Positions 1 to 10,966 of a stretch of DNA of 64,000 nt are shown here, piece by piece (the stretch's first letter is position 1; every line of letters begins with the position of its first letter). A program made the position numbers and the translations under genes. The notes beneath the pieces are model-generated. The model was given only the letters and a program-made list of their open reading frames with translations, did no database searches and was not told the DNA's origin. Source of the stretch: Zygosaccharomyces rouxii (taxonomy: Eukaryota > Ascomycota > Saccharomycetes > Saccharomycetales > Saccharomycetaceae). The stretch covers positions 250,501-314,500 of the forward strand of contig NC_012995.1 in the NCBI RefSeq assembly GCF_000026365.1, read 5' to 3'.

Positions 1-2373
1 GCACGCAGATTACAATTTGCTCAAAAAGATACAGCTGCATGGAAAACGGATATATTAGAGAGGATCTATACACACCTAAATGTATCAGATGAAGAGATTA
101 TTATGATAGAACAATTATCAAACCATGGTGTTAGACTGGAAGATCTTTGTAAATGCCTGAAGACCCATCAGAAGGTGGAAAACCCATTTGAAGAACATGA
201 TGATAGTAAGAATGATGAAAATAATGAAGAAGAGAAGATAGAGAAGGAACAGAAATCTCCGAATGAAAAGGAATCGGACATTAGAGAAAGTTGCGAATCT
301 ACTACTTCTAGTGTAACAAAAAGAAACTTGGAAGATGAAGCAGAAGACAATAAAGAATCATACGGAATAAATATGCCCAATGAAGTGGTAAATCCAGATA
401 TGATCAAAGATAAGAGTCGAATAGACATTGATGTTGCCTGGACAGTAATATGTGATTTATTTTTATTACTCTTACAGGATGCCGCCTATGATGCTCGTTC
501 ACGTATTCTTCTACTCAGATTTGCCGAAGTTTTAAACGTTACAGGCTTAGAAGTGGCAGAATTCGAAAGGCGTATTACAGATTCTCTCGATATGGAACAA
601 TCGACAGAGGATCAAAATTGGGACGAAACTAAACTCATGAAGGATAGACGTAAAAGAAGAAGAAGAAAGAAGTTATGTTATGTTGGTTTGGCCATGGTTG
701 GTGGATCTTTGGTCTTAGGTTTAAGTGGTGGTCTACTGGCTCCCGTAATCGGTGCAGGTATAGCAGCTGGTTTGTCCACTGTAGGGATAACGGGTGCTAC
801 AGGTTTTTTAACTGGTGCAGGTGGAGCCACCGCAGTGGCAGTAACGAGTACAGCGATCGGTGGTAATATTGGGTTTAAAGGTATGAAAAGAAGAATGGGA
901 TCTGTGAGAACTTTTGAATTTTGCCCGCTACATAACAATCGTCGTGTCAACCTTTTAATCAGTGTTTCTGGTTGGATGATTGGTAATGTTGATGATGTTA
1001 GGCTTCCTTATTCAACGGTGGATCCTGTGGAAGGTGATCTTTACTCATTAAACTGGGAACCTGAAATGTTAAAATCTATCGGTGAAAGTATCACGATTAT
1101 TGCCAATGAACTTTTTGCCACTACCATTCAACAAGTTCTTGGTGCTACTGTTTTAACGGCGTTCATATCAGCTATCCAATGGCCGATGTGGCTTTCGAAA
1201 TTGAGTTACATTTTGGACAATCCTTGGAACGTCTCACTAGATAGAGCTTGGTCCGCTGGTAAAATTTTAGCTGATACCCTCATAGCGAAAAATTTGGGGC
1301 AAAGACCTACTACTTTAATGGGATTCTCCTTAGGTTCTAGAGTCATTTTCTCATGTCTCGTGGAGCTTTGCAAGAAAAAGGCATTTGGGTTGGTAGAAAA
1401 CGTCTACTTGTTTGGTACACCAGTTATAAAGAATAAGGAGCAATTGGTTATGGCACGTTCTGTGGTAAGTGGTAGATTCGTTAACGCCTATTCTGAGAAG
1501 GACTGGATGCTTGCATATCTATTCCGTGCAGCCGCCGGTGGATTCAGTACCGTCATGGGAATTACGCCAATTACAAATGTAGAGGGCATTGAGAATTTCG
1601 ATTGTACGGATGTTGTAGATGGTCATTTAGCATACCGTAAAAATATGCCAAAATTATTGAAAAGGTTGGGCATTTCAGTGGTAAGCGAACAATTCGTAGA
1701 GATTGAAGAGGACGTAGATTTTGGAGAGATTAAACGTAAAAGAAAGTTAGTTGAAGATGTGGACGCAGCACAAAAGAAGTTGTCAGAGAAAAAGAAGCAC
1801 AATAGTTGGGTACCCAAATGGTTGAAACCCAAAAAGTCTAAATGGCGCTCAATGGTGGAAGATACTGTAGAAGAAGGAAAGGAAATTGAAATTCCTGCTC
1901 AGGCGGCCAAAGAAGAAGATATGATAAGCGATTCTACTAGGGAGTCCATGAAGGAGCCTTCTACTAAAGCAGGTGCTGAAGAAGGAACTACTGAAAAAAA
2001 TGAAGAGGATGATGAGGCTGAAAACCCATCCAAAAAGGACCCCGTTTTGATCGATCATGGTGCCCTGATGAATGAGCTAAAATTAATAAAGCAAGCTATT
2101 CATGAAGAACAGAGGCACAAGAAGAAAGAAATGAAGGAGGATGAAGAAGAGGAGGATAAAGACGAGAGCGAAGGAAACACCGCAGATGAGACACCTAATG
2201 CATCAATCAGTGAAAAAAATAAATCTTCACGGCAGTCTTCTTATGGTGCACCACAGAGTCCAGGTAACTTCCAACTTTTAGGTGCCGGTAGGACGATTTT
2301 ACCGGAGGATGATGATATGTTTAAACAAAGGAATAAAAGTGGCATGACCTTTGAATTTCCAGATGATATTTGA
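1..2373 (+). CDS. MIL1: MIL1-like (YFL034W) alpha/beta-hydrolase/lipase-like protein, 5' end outside window
   Basis: The reading frame is open from base 1, so the 5' end lies outside the window; about 790 codons are visible, the first ATG in view (103) being internal. A Gly/Ala-rich hydrophobic hairpin is encoded at about 690-870. The nucleophile-elbow motif GFSLGS, typical of Ser hydrolases, is encoded at 1321-1338. The flanking region resembles the DUF726 family (TMCO4-like; yeast Mil1/YFL034W), membrane-associated putative lipases. The last 250 residues are highly charged (Glu/Lys-rich) and probably disordered. In S. cerevisiae YFL034W lies next to RIM15; here FRS1 sits between them, as expected for an unduplicated gene order. 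The family call is firm from the motif and synteny; the substrate is unknown. Confidence 0.85.
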   Translation, partial: ARRLQFAQKDTAAWKTDILERIYTHLNVSDEEIIMIEQLSNHGVRLEDLCKCLKTHQKVENPFEEHDDSKNDENNEEEKIEKEQKSPNEKESDIRESCESTTSSVTKRNLEDEAEDNKESYGINMPNEVVNPDMIKDKSRIDIDVAWTVICDLFLLLLQDAAYDARSRILLLRFAEVLNVTGLEVAEFERRITDSLDMEQSTEDQNWDETKLMKDRRKRRRRKKLCYVGLAMVGGSLVLGLSGGLLAPVIGAGIAAGLSTVGITGATGFLTGAGGATAVAVTSTAIGGNIGFKGMKRRMGSVRTFEFCPLHNNRRVNLLISVSGWMIGNVDDVRLPYSTVDPVEGDLYSLNWEPEMLKSIGESITIIANELFATTIQQVLGATVLTAFISAIQWPMWLSKLSYILDNPWNVSLDRAWSAGKILADTLIAKNLGQRPTTLMGFSLGSRVIFSCLVELCKKKAFGLVENVYLFGTPVIKNKEQLVMARSVVSGRFVNAYSEKDWMLAYLFRAAAGGFSTVMGITPITNVEGIENFDCTDVVDGHLAYRKNMPKLLKRLGISVVSEQFVEIEEDVDFGEIKRKRKLVEDVDAAQKKLSEKKKHNSWVPKWLKPKKSKWRSMVEDTVEEGKEIEIPAQAAKEEDMISDSTRESMKEPSTKAGAEEGTTEKNEEDDEAENPSKKDPVLIDHGALMNELKLIKQAIHEEQRHKKKEMKEDEEEEDKDESEGNTADETPNASISEKNKSSRQSSYGAPQSPGNFQLLGAGRTILPEDDDMFKQRNKSGMTFEFPDDI

Positions 2374-2604
2374 GCTCTTAACTGATTAACAATATAATCT
2401 TACAAAAGAACGTCAACTGGATTCTCCATCAGTCATAGATATATAGCAGTCATTCTGAAATCAGTTAACTGATCTTAAAAAATATCATGTATAGGATTAA
2501 CGCTCTAGTAAGGATAGATATTTTCACGAATCTGTGCATGAATGCAAAAAAAAAAGGTCGTGAATCCAAATTAAAATTTATCAGACTATTTACTTCTATT
2601 TAGT

Positions 2605-4389
2605 TTACAAAAACACTTCAGCATTCAATTCCACATAAGAGGCAGCATATGGGACATCGAAATTGATCATAACTTCAGGATGCAAAACACCCAAATGGCC
2701 AATCATTTTAGCGGTTTCACCTTCCTTTGATCTAAACATGACTCTGGCACCTCTACCTGGGAAATAAGTTGGTAGAGATTCGTCTTGTTCTATCCAATAA
2801 CCTCTACCATTTGAAGATGCACCGTAATCCGCAAGCCAATCAGTTCTGAAAGTTTGCATAATTTTACCCAATAAACCTTGGGTTAGTTCGAAACCAGAGG
2901 TTTTTCCAACATGAATAGCACCCCAATGACGTTCGTTAAATGCCTTTCTCTCTAATTTATCATTTTTTAAAACGATGTCACCGGTTTCAAAGACTTTGAT
3001 AGGTAAGGAGTGTTTTCTGTTCTCCTTTACAGTCTTTAAAATACCAGGTAACAACGTGGTTCTAACCACTTGATATTCAAGAGTCTTAGGGTTGGCTAAT
3101 TTGACGGCCTGGGTACCATCGTCTGTTAATCTTAGACATTTGAAGTTTTCATCGTGAGAACACAAAGTCAAGGGTAAGACTTCAGCCCATGAAGCCTGTG
3201 AAGATGCGATTCTAAAGATATCTGAGACTTTATTAATTGGTAATGGAGTAGCAATGAAATTTGCGTTGGACAATTTTTCACCCTTAGGTAAGTTATCGTA
3301 ACCATAACCAATAGCTGCATCTTCCATAATATCGCTTGGATGTAAGATATCTGATCTAGTAACAGGAATTAAAACACGTAAAGTCTTATCATTACCAGAG
3401 GAAATAACATCCAGAGACATCTTCTTCAAGCAAGCGGCAATTTCATTAGGGGCCAATTCTAAACCTAGACAGGAGTTGATGTAATCCACAGAAACGTCCA
3501 TTTCTTTTTCCTTCAAATTTGGTGTAATACGAGATTCCCCATTATGCTCAGATACAATCTCCACTGGTTCCACTGAGAATGGTTCCTTGCAGTAACGAGC
3601 AAACATGGTAACCAATTGTTCTAAGACAATTTCTGCCTTTGTCTTATCCACAGCAGTAATTTCAATGAAAATATTTTTGGTATCCAAAGAAATCTTGGAG
3701 TGGTCAGAATTAATCAAAGGTGGTAATGAGCAAACGGTACCATTATTATCCTTAATCACTGGGAAAATAGGAGAATTTTCGATGATGTGAACGAAACGAC
3801 CAATGTTGTTCTTTTGTTCTGGTTGCTTGTAAAATTCAATTAACTCATCACCGTAAAATTGCTTAGTTTGACCCAATGGTGCAAAATGAATTTCTCTTGG
3901 TGGTAGACCGTAGAAATGGAATGGACCCTGAATGCTATCGTAATCATGAGTACCCATAGCAATTAAAGTTCTATTTCTACCGATGTTAGAGTGTAGTTTA
4001 TCTTGTAGGGCAATGAACGATGCATAGGATAATTCATCAAATTGAATGTCCCTCAAGATGGCGGCTGCAGCGTAAGGTCTAACCTTTTCTGTAGATGGAT
4101 CTATAATCAATTTCGTGGTAGGCTTTGATAATTTGTATTTAGGAGCCTCAATCTTACCAATGTAAACGCTCAATGCCTGAGCAATACCTTCAATACAGAG
4201 TAAATCATGGCGGTTGGCACCAACTTCAATCTTTAGCTCAGGTTCTTCCCCTAGTTTCAGAGCTTCTTCAGTAGTATCTTCATCCAACTCAATACCAAAT
4301 TGGAAACAAAGCTCATCGAACTCTTCATTCGTATATTCTTTACCAAGCAACTGGAAGAGCTGCTTCTTATTAACGGAAACGGTAGGCAT
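2605..4389 (-). CDS. FRS1: Phenylalanyl-tRNA synthetase beta subunit, cytosolic (FRS1)
   Basis: The 594-residue product matches the usual length of the yeast cytosolic PheRS beta subunit (about 595). The N-terminal [13 protein letters not shown] segment, a central B3/B4-type domain and the C-terminal catalytic-like core are all present; [16 protein letters not shown] and the YFPGRGARV region are typical of the eukaryotic beta chain. It forms an alpha2-beta2 enzyme with Frs2, encoded here at 46.2-47.6 kb, and charges tRNA-Phe in the cytosol. The start is an ATG at 4389. It is convergent with MIL1. The 299-bp gap before the RIM15 3' end is its promoter and contains TGAAAAATTTT (4571-4581), an RRPE-type element of ribosome-biogenesis/translation genes. 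Confidence 0.96.
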   Translation of the reverse strand: MPTVSVNKKQLFQLLGKEYTNEEFDELCFQFGIELDEDTTEEALKLGEEPELKIEVGANRHDLLCIEGIAQALSVYIGKIEAPKYKLSKPTTKLIIDPSTEKVRPYAAAAILRDIQFDELSYASFIALQDKLHSNIGRNRTLIAMGTHDYDSIQGPFHFYGLPPREIHFAPLGQTKQFYGDELIEFYKQPEQKNNIGRFVHIIENSPIFPVIKDNNGTVCSLPPLINSDHSKISLDTKNIFIEITAVDKTKAEIVLEQLVTMFARYCKEPFSVEPVEIVSEHNGESRITPNLKEKEMDVSVDYINSCLGLELAPNEIAACLKKMSLDVISSGNDKTLRVLIPVTRSDILHPSDIMEDAAIGYGYDNLPKGEKLSNANFIATPLPINKVSDIFRIASSQASWAEVLPLTLCSHDENFKCLRLTDDGTQAVKLANPKTLEYQVVRTTLLPGILKTVKENRKHSLPIKVFETGDIVLKNDKLERKAFNERHWGAIHVGKTSGFELTQGLLGKIMQTFRTDWLADYGASSNGRGYWIEQDESLPTYFPGRGARVMFRSKEGETAKMIGHLGVLHPEVMINFDVPYAASYVELNAEVFL

Positions 4390-4570
4390 TCTTAAAGGAA
4401 GAGGAAAACAAGAAAACTAATTGGATTTTACCAAACGGTTACGACTGAAACCTAAACTGCCCTCACAGATCCAGCTGAAGACTCTTTTAAACCCAATCTA
4501 TTCTTCGTTGGACGTACGTAGATAGTATTAACCCAGAATTGCAAGTCTTTACTTCAAGAGCTCTCGAAGC

Positions 4571-4581
4571 TGAAAAATTTT
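4571..4581 (+). promoter_or_regulatory. RRPE-like element upstream of FRS1
   Basis: TGAAAAATTTT matches the yeast rRNA-processing element and lies about 185 bp upstream of the FRS1 ATG. No PAC motif is seen beside it. The role is inferred from the motif only. Confidence 0.4.
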
Positions 4582-4688
4582 AAGTACGTCGTAATACGTG
4601 ACAAGTATACGGATCTGATGAAATATCCCATCAAAATTGTAAAACTAATCATATCATAAGATTGTATCGTTATAATTTCTTTAATTCG

Positions 4689-7600
4689 TTAGTCGTTATC
4701 GCTGAAGATTGTTTCCTCTTGTTGCTGACTCTTCTTGAGTGCATATTTGGCTACGATCTTGCGCAGACTGTCCGCAAGCACCGGTTTCTCGAGCACATCG
4801 TTGAACAAATTGAGGCTAACTGCCTCTTGATAGTAATTTGTGAGGGCAACCACTGGAGTAGTGGAGTTTGTACCGTTGGTATACTTTAAAAGTGATACTA
4901 TATCGGCAGCTCCTAGTTTCGGTAATTTCAATGCCGTCATAATAAGATCAAATTTAATTCCACTGGTGGCTCTACCGATCAATTCATCACCGGCTCCTAC
5001 AGCAATCACTGCACAACCTAGATCTTCCAACTCTCTGGTGACGCGGTATCTGTGAATGGAAATTGGCTCACACACGAGGACGTCCATGTAGTAACGAACA
5101 TCCTCAGTGTTAGAACTCTTCCTACCACTACGTCTTCTATAACGCATAGACTGAACTTTGGAAACCGCTTGTAGTCTATCGCTTTCGTTGTATTCATTCG
5201 AATTAGCTCTTTGAGACCCGCTCCTTGTAATAGCTTTGGTACGGTCTGAACCCATTGATGATGATGATGAGATTAAAGTTGGCAGAATACTACCGGATCC
5301 CGCCGCAACTATAGATGTATTAGGGGAAACGGGCGACTTGACTCTACTTGAACTAGGAGAATCTTCGGTAAACTGTAAATGGTAACCACCAGAAAAATTA
5401 TTCGAACTTTCTCCACTACCCTTTCTAGAATGTCCACCCATAAGATCAGTATTGATGCTGCGATCCGGCGAAGACGACCTGAAAGTTGGAGATCCTGCTC
5501 TTGTTATTGATGTCTTGCCTGCTAAATTCCCACCTGGTGAACCGCATACCGATGCTGAAACTTTACCAAGCTTAATTTTGGAACCTGAACTGTCAGAGGA
5601 GGAACTGAAATGAGATGCCGACGATGTTCTTCTATGCAAACCCGGGCTATCCGTCAAATGTTCATTCTTTAACCTATTGATTGCATCCTTATTGGCCTTA
5701 TCCAATGCTGATAGATTACGGTAATAAAAGGATCCGAATTCTGTTTGTGATTCATTCAGCTTACTGACTCTACGATCCCTCATATGAGGTGGAATAGCGA
5801 GTGGAATATGTTTCATAATCGGTGATGACAATGTACTATTATTATCATGAGATTCTGAATCTAGCGCAAAAGGACTCAATTTGTTCATGGGGGTCTGTAT
5901 TGTATTTTCTTGACCCGCCGCCGTAGCACCAGATGAACGCTTACTCGTATCAATAGAGGGTGATAAAGATGTCAACTGGCCTTCGTCTTCTCCCTCCTCC
6001 CCAACAGTCATCTCGCGACCATCATAATCTGGTCCAAAATCCTCGATAGCCGCACCTCGTAGATCAAAGTACTCAGTATCTTCTGGATCTTCCACTGACG
6101 GAACAAAGGATGGTTCTTCTTCATAGACACGGTCCCAATCTACATCGCTGAAATAAGGATGTTCCTTGATTTCTTGAGCTCCATTAGAACCTAGCCTTTT
6201 AGCAGGATCTAAGACAAGAAGCTTAGAAACGAGATCTCTCGCATAAGACGTTTCAAATTCCTTCTGATCCTCGGGTGAAGTAAACTCAGGCCATTCAATA
6301 TTACATGCTAAAATGTTTTTGAAGACTTCTTCGGGAGTTTTTTCATGGAAGGGAGGATATCCAAGCAGCATTTCGAATAAAATACAACCCACTGACCACC
6401 AATCACAAGCGTCACCTTCACCAGTCCCCTCTATAGTTTCCGGCGCTAGATAATCTGGCGTACCAAAGAAGTTTTTATCTTGTTTGGAGTCTTCTGGATG
6501 GAATAATGCTAAATCAATAGGATTTCCAGTATCCATCATTTTATCAGAAGTATTAGAACTCGTTCGCATATGCGAAGTATCAAATAGAGGAGGTGTTGGT
6601 GTGTTGGAACGAGAAATATTTGTAATAGAAAAGGAAACCTGAGAGTCGCTTCTCTTCAATGCAAATATATCACCATGAGAGTGTGCACTAGATTCGGAGT
6701 ATCTTCTCCCTCTCGTGGTAACTTCATCCGCAGAAGGACTTGAAGTTGAAGAGGATTCGGAAAATTCATGTTTCAACGAACTCTTTCTTTTATGATTGCT
6801 ACGTCCAGCACCAGAACCTAAAATGGGGCTAACGGGACTTTGACTGGAACTAATATTGCTGAAGCTAAAATGCTTAGACGTATGGACGTTTTTATGACGA
6901 CGAACAAGCCCTGCTCTCGATAATCCAAAATCTGTCAACTTAACATGGCCCCTACAATCAATGAGAAGATTCTCAGGTTTCAAATCATGATGGATAATGC
7001 CATTTTGATGCATATCATCTACTCCCATAATGACCTCGCTGATATACTGTTTAGTCCATTCTTCAGGCAAATAACCCATCATTCTAATCAAGGTAGCTAA
7101 ATCACCTCCCGGCAAATATTCCATTACTAGAAAGAGATTATCTCTGTTTTGGAAAGAAGCATATAGTGGAGCCACATAAGGTTTTTCACTTTGAACCATC
7201 ATAATTGCTCTTTCAGATTTAACATTGGTGACTTGATTCTTCGCAATCATATCAGACTTCCTCAATACCTTGATGGCAAAATATTCCCCGGTAAGTTTTT
7301 TCCTTGCCAAATAGACGCTACCATATGCACCTTTACTGATGGGTTTTAAAACGGTATAGTCTTTAATACTTGGTGCTGGACTCTTAATTTGATTCGTAGC
7401 TAAAAGCAAGGGCGAAAGTGGTTGCTTGGGCAAATTAGAACTATTAGGTTGTTGCTCTGGTGTCAAATAATCTCTTGAATTCGCATATGGTGAAGACATT
7501 CCTGAACTATCAGTACCACCTCTTGGCTGCGAACCACTATTTTTTCGTGAAACCTGACTATTCGTTAGAGCGGCCGGTAATGGAGAACATCTACCAGGGG

Positions 7601-9503
7601 TCAAAGATATAGTAGATTTTAACTTTGGGAGGTTAGCAGAACCTTTAGAGTCAATCCTTATAGGCCCTTGTGACGAGAATAAACCAGAATTATTATCAGG
7701 CTTATCATTTGAATTCAGTGTCCCGCTTGATGCAGTACGTAAAAACGAAAAAGGTTGATGTTGATCGTCATTCTTATGGTTTGGAGTGAATGATCTAGAT
7801 TGCGATTTGTTTGCACTTTGGGTAGCACTCGTGTTACTATTACTAGAGCTGCTACAGGGACAAACATCAGTTTCTCTCTTACCGGCTTCGGTGTCTAGTG
7901 GCGGCAACTCAGGATTAGGTAAATTGTCAGCCATTAAATATGAACGGGAAAATAAATCTGAACGAGGACGATGAGGTTGAGGTGATGCAATTTTGGGACT
8001 AAAAGTAGAGCGTGCAGAACTGGTGCCAGAATTTACAGTACTGTGTTGAGAACTACTGCCACAAGTTTGACTAGCACATCTACTAATGTTCCCACTACTA
8101 TTTCGATTAGTTTTAGCTGAAGAATTTTCACTCGGTATTATGCTACCTTCTGCCAATGCGGTGGAGGGTATTAATGCTTCTTGCCTTAGAGGTTGACTTG
8201 ATTGACTCTGCATACTAGTATCTGCAATTGGTGAATCTGCATATTCGGTGACCAGTCTTGAATTAGTTTTGTTATTTTCGATGCGTTGCGCTATCAGTTG
8301 TATTACCCAATTATTAACTTCATTCTTAATCCTTAAAGAATAAGTCATTGCATTGTCGAAACGCAAAAGAGCTTCTACCTTCTGTTTAGCCAAATCAATG
8401 GTTTCATGTACTAAAAGTGCCAATCCCTGATCCTGGTCAATTTCCTCCTTAAATGAAAGATGCCAATTCTTTACATTCTGAATATTCCATTTACTTCTTG
8501 GCGAAAAATCATAAAAACCTTCAATTCTTTCTTGAGTCAAACCAATCGGATTGATCAATAGATCTTCAGCAGTAGCAGATTTAACCGATCGTAGTTCACT
8601 TGGGTTAATATTTATAGAAATTTCGCATAATTCCTTTAAAGAAGCCATAATATTTTTAGATGCTAACGAATCCATGCTTACCGACAACCCCTTGTAACCA
8701 TTGCTTAATTCAGGGTCATTTTCCAACATGGCGGCTTGTTCCACTAAACTATCGTGCAAAAGATGAATCCATGAATCAATACGATGTTCACATACACAGC
8801 TCTGCGCATGCGTTTCAAGCCACCATGCAGGTACAAAGGTTTCGCAAACTCTGCATAATTCCATTTTGGGAGCTGGCAAGTCAGAACCATCTAGACAATG
8901 TTTATAATCCACCAGTCTCAGATATTCTGCAAATATAGTTGCACCAAACCCTAAACGTTTAACAAATTCTTCTGGTAAATCTGCCAATGTTTCTTCATGA
9001 TACCATTCTGGATCATATGGTTTAACCGTCCACATAGAATGTGTGGGTAGCTGAGTCTCATTATCGCGTATCAAAATACCACAAGCCTCTAACGTCATTA
9101 TTTGATTCATATCGCTAACATCTCCACATCCTTCTTCGCTCTCATCCTTACCTGTATTGTCATCATTATTATCCCCGGTGACCACATTAAAAGTAACCGT
9201 ATAACTAACACTATCATTAATCAACATCATTTCTATTGCCCTATGGAAGACATATTTGTCCTCAATAGAACCTACAATAAGGTCAGCAATCTGTGAACAA
9301 TCCCTTGGTCCTACAATTTTCTCCCAAAGATCCGAAAGGTACCTTATCGTCCCATCTTGGTCCAATTCTAAAAGCATAACAGGATTCTTCTCGGTAGCCA
9401 ATTGTAAGTATTTATCATAATTAGAAGAGGACTCTGAAGTTGATGATGCTATTGATTTGGACCGATTTGGTGTTACAATCCCTTCTTCACAATACTCACT
9501 CAT
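4689..9503 (-). CDS. RIM15: Rim15-like Greatwall-family protein kinase
   Basis: The product has 1604 residues (S. cerevisiae Rim15 about 1770). In order: a PAS-like region (about 30-120), a Cys/His zinc-finger-like stretch CRVCETFVPAW...H...C (about 215-245), long Ser/Thr/Asn-rich linkers, and a kinase domain from about residue 715 (SKGAYGSVYLARK, AIKVL). The kinase is split by about 150 residues between DFG (about 858) and GTPDYLAPETI (about 1016). A receiver-like domain ends the protein (about 1470-1600). Rim15 acts below PKA, TORC1 and Pho85 to drive quiescence through Igo1/2. The catalytic loop reads HHDLKPEN rather than HRD. In the receiver, the segment DLIMTALKLP has Ala where the phospho-acceptor Asp would be, so it is probably a pseudo-receiver. 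The start is an ATG at 9503. Confidence 0.95.
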   Translation of the reverse strand: MSEYCEEGIVTPNRSKSIASSTSESSSNYDKYLQLATEKNPVMLLELDQDGTIRYLSDLWEKIVGPRDCSQIADLIVGSIEDKYVFHRAIEMMLINDSVSYTVTFNVVTGDNNDDNTGKDESEEGCGDVSDMNQIMTLEACGILIRDNETQLPTHSMWTVKPYDPEWYHEETLADLPEEFVKRLGFGATIFAEYLRLVDYKHCLDGSDLPAPKMELCRVCETFVPAWWLETHAQSCVCEHRIDSWIHLLHDSLVEQAAMLENDPELSNGYKGLSVSMDSLASKNIMASLKELCEISININPSELRSVKSATAEDLLINPIGLTQERIEGFYDFSPRSKWNIQNVKNWHLSFKEEIDQDQGLALLVHETIDLAKQKVEALLRFDNAMTYSLRIKNEVNNWVIQLIAQRIENNKTNSRLVTEYADSPIADTSMQSQSSQPLRQEALIPSTALAEGSIIPSENSSAKTNRNSSGNISRCASQTCGSSSQHSTVNSGTSSARSTFSPKIASPQPHRPRSDLFSRSYLMADNLPNPELPPLDTEAGKRETDVCPCSSSSNSNTSATQSANKSQSRSFTPNHKNDDQHQPFSFLRTASSGTLNSNDKPDNNSGLFSSQGPIRIDSKGSANLPKLKSTISLTPGRCSPLPAALTNSQVSRKNSGSQPRGGTDSSGMSSPYANSRDYLTPEQQPNSSNLPKQPLSPLLLATNQIKSPAPSIKDYTVLKPISKGAYGSVYLARKKLTGEYFAIKVLRKSDMIAKNQVTNVKSERAIMMVQSEKPYVAPLYASFQNRDNLFLVMEYLPGGDLATLIRMMGYLPEEWTKQYISEVIMGVDDMHQNGIIHHDLKPENLLIDCRGHVKLTDFGLSRAGLVRRHKNVHTSKHFSFSNISSSQSPVSPILGSGAGRSNHKRKSSLKHEFSESSSTSSPSADEVTTRGRRYSESSAHSHGDIFALKRSDSQVSFSITNISRSNTPTPPLFDTSHMRTSSNTSDKMMDTGNPIDLALFHPEDSKQDKNFFGTPDYLAPETIEGTGEGDACDWWSVGCILFEMLLGYPPFHEKTPEEVFKNILACNIEWPEFTSPEDQKEFETSYARDLVSKLLVLDPAKRLGSNGAQEIKEHPYFSDVDWDRVYEEEPSFVPSVEDPEDTEYFDLRGAAIEDFGPDYDGREMTVGEEGEDEGQLTSLSPSIDTSKRSSGATAAGQENTIQTPMNKLSPFALDSESHDNNSTLSSPIMKHIPLAIPPHMRDRRVSKLNESQTEFGSFYYRNLSALDKANKDAINRLKNEHLTDSPGLHRRTSSASHFSSSSDSSGSKIKLGKVSASVCGSPGGNLAGKTSITRAGSPTFRSSSPDRSINTDLMGGHSRKGSGESSNNFSGGYHLQFTEDSPSSSRVKSPVSPNTSIVAAGSGSILPTLISSSSSMGSDRTKAITRSGSQRANSNEYNESDRLQAVSKVQSMRYRRRSGRKSSNTEDVRYYMDVLVCEPISIHRYRVTRELEDLGCAVIAVGAGDELIGRATSGIKFDLIMTALKLPKLGAADIVSLLKYTNGTNSTTPVVALTNYYQEAVSLNLFNDVLEKPVLADSLRKIVAKYALKKSQQQEETIFSDND

Positions 9504-10033
9504 GGGGGGTTAGAAAATAGTAAGAATGAGGAATAATGGATACCAACGTTAACAAAAAAATGAAAAAGAAGAGATAGATAGGATAACCAGTTGATAAATC
9601 TTTAACGAAAGATCAAATCCCCAATCACAACCTCGTTTCCCGTTCGTTAAACTGGGATATATTGGGTTGATGAATTGGTTTGTAGATAATGCTATCACTG
9701 TCTTTGGGATGGGGGAAGTCGATTGATTTTCGGGAGGTGAGAATATATGTGCCGAGTACAATGAAATTTTAGCAAACCAAAATCTCTTTTGAGAAGATTC
9801 GATCCAGACATAATCTATTTACATATTTACATGAACCGACCTTCAATCAATCGGAGGTAATCACTAGAACCAACACTAATATATTGATTTACTAGAACGC
9901 CTCGATCTTACTGTTGCCTACTATCTGTCATTGGATGAATTTTTCAGCACTCATCGCGAAAGGAAAAACATGAAAAAATTCAGCTCATCTCTTCTATAAT
10001 AGTTAAAAAGATTTATGTTGCCCTTGATAAATA
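9504..10033. promoter_or_regulatory. Divergent RIM15/REX2 intergenic region with RRPE and PAC motifs
   Basis: This 530-bp region separates the divergent RIM15 and REX2 starts. Near REX2 it carries an RRPE-like element (TGAATTTTTCA, 9936-9946), a PAC element on the minus strand (CTCATCGC, 9950-9957) and a second RRPE-like TGAAAAAATTCA (9971-9982). RRPE plus PAC is the standard signature of RNA-processing genes, which fits REX2. No ORF of substance is present. Confidence 0.6.
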
Positions 10034-10789
10034 ATGTTCAGCATCTTGTGTGGTGCAAGAACTGTCTCTAAACGTTACCTTGGATCATTATACCGACCTT
10101 TCAATCCTTACTTGAGCAAAATGTCTGAAAAACGGAGCATATGGAAGCCATTGGTGTGGGTAGACTGTGAAATGACAGGATTAGATCATAACAGTGATAG
10201 GATTATTGAAATATGTTGTATTATAACTGATGGTCACTTAAGCGTTGTTGACAATAATTGTTACGAAAGTGTAATCCACTGCGACAAATCCATTTTGGAC
10301 CAAATGGGCCCTTGGTGCGTGGAACACCATGGGTCTAGTGGGCTTACTCAAAAAGTTTTGGACAGTGACAAGACTAGAGAACAAGTAGAGGAGGAATTAC
10401 TGCAGTTTATTAGAAAATACGTTCCTGAACCTCGTACTGGTGTACTTTCAGGGAATTCTATACATATGGACAGATTGTTCATGCTTAAAGATTTTCCTCG
10501 AGTACTTGAGCATCTGCACTATAGGATTGTTGATGTTAGTACTATAATGGAAGTTTCATATAGACACAACCCCGGTCTTGCATCTCAGCAACCTAAAAAA
10601 TTAGGAGCCCACACCGCTAAGCAAGATATCTTGGAAAGCATTCAGCAGCTACGATGGTACATGGATAACTACTTCAAACCTCCAGAAGGGTCAGACACTT
10701 TGGACAAGAGAACAATTAGTGATGCAAATGGCGGAGATGGCAAGCAGTCAGAGGGCGAACCTGATTCCAAAAGAACTCGCCAGGAATAA
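10034..10789 (+). CDS. REX2: Mitochondrial oligoribonuclease/3'-5' exonuclease (REX2)
   Basis: This 251-residue DEDDh exonuclease matches yeast Rex2 (about 269) and bacterial oligoribonuclease. Motif I is WVDCEMTGLD (about residues 44-53); SGNSIHMDRLF and HTAKQDILESI supply the other acidic and His residues. A 29-residue Arg-, Ser- and Tyr-containing leader ahead of a second Met (MSEKRSIWKPLVWVD) looks like a mitochondrial presequence, so two starts (10034 and 10121) could give mitochondrial and cytosolic or nuclear forms. Rex2 degrades short RNAs and helps process U4, U5 and 5S/5.8S RNA ends. Neighbouring FRS1 is also its neighbour in S. cerevisiae (YLR060W/YLR059C). The C-terminal 40 residues are acidic and low-complexity. 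Confidence 0.93.
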   Translation: MFSILCGARTVSKRYLGSLYRPFNPYLSKMSEKRSIWKPLVWVDCEMTGLDHNSDRIIEICCIITDGHLSVVDNNCYESVIHCDKSILDQMGPWCVEHHGSSGLTQKVLDSDKTREQVEEELLQFIRKYVPEPRTGVLSGNSIHMDRLFMLKDFPRVLEHLHYRIVDVSTIMEVSYRHNPGLASQQPKKLGAHTAKQDILESIQQLRWYMDNYFKPPEGSDTLDKRTISDANGGDGKQSEGEPDSKRTRQE

Positions 10790-10966
10790 CTTGGCTTGTC
10801 ATTTTCTGTACATATATACATACCTTTATCTTTACTCTTATCGGTCCGTCGGTATTATCCTTTATCTTATCAGGATCGGCCGGTGGATGCATGTATATAT
10901 AAAGCGGAACCAACAGGAAACCAACCAAATTGAATATGCAACAAGAACTCATCAGGTACTCCAAGG

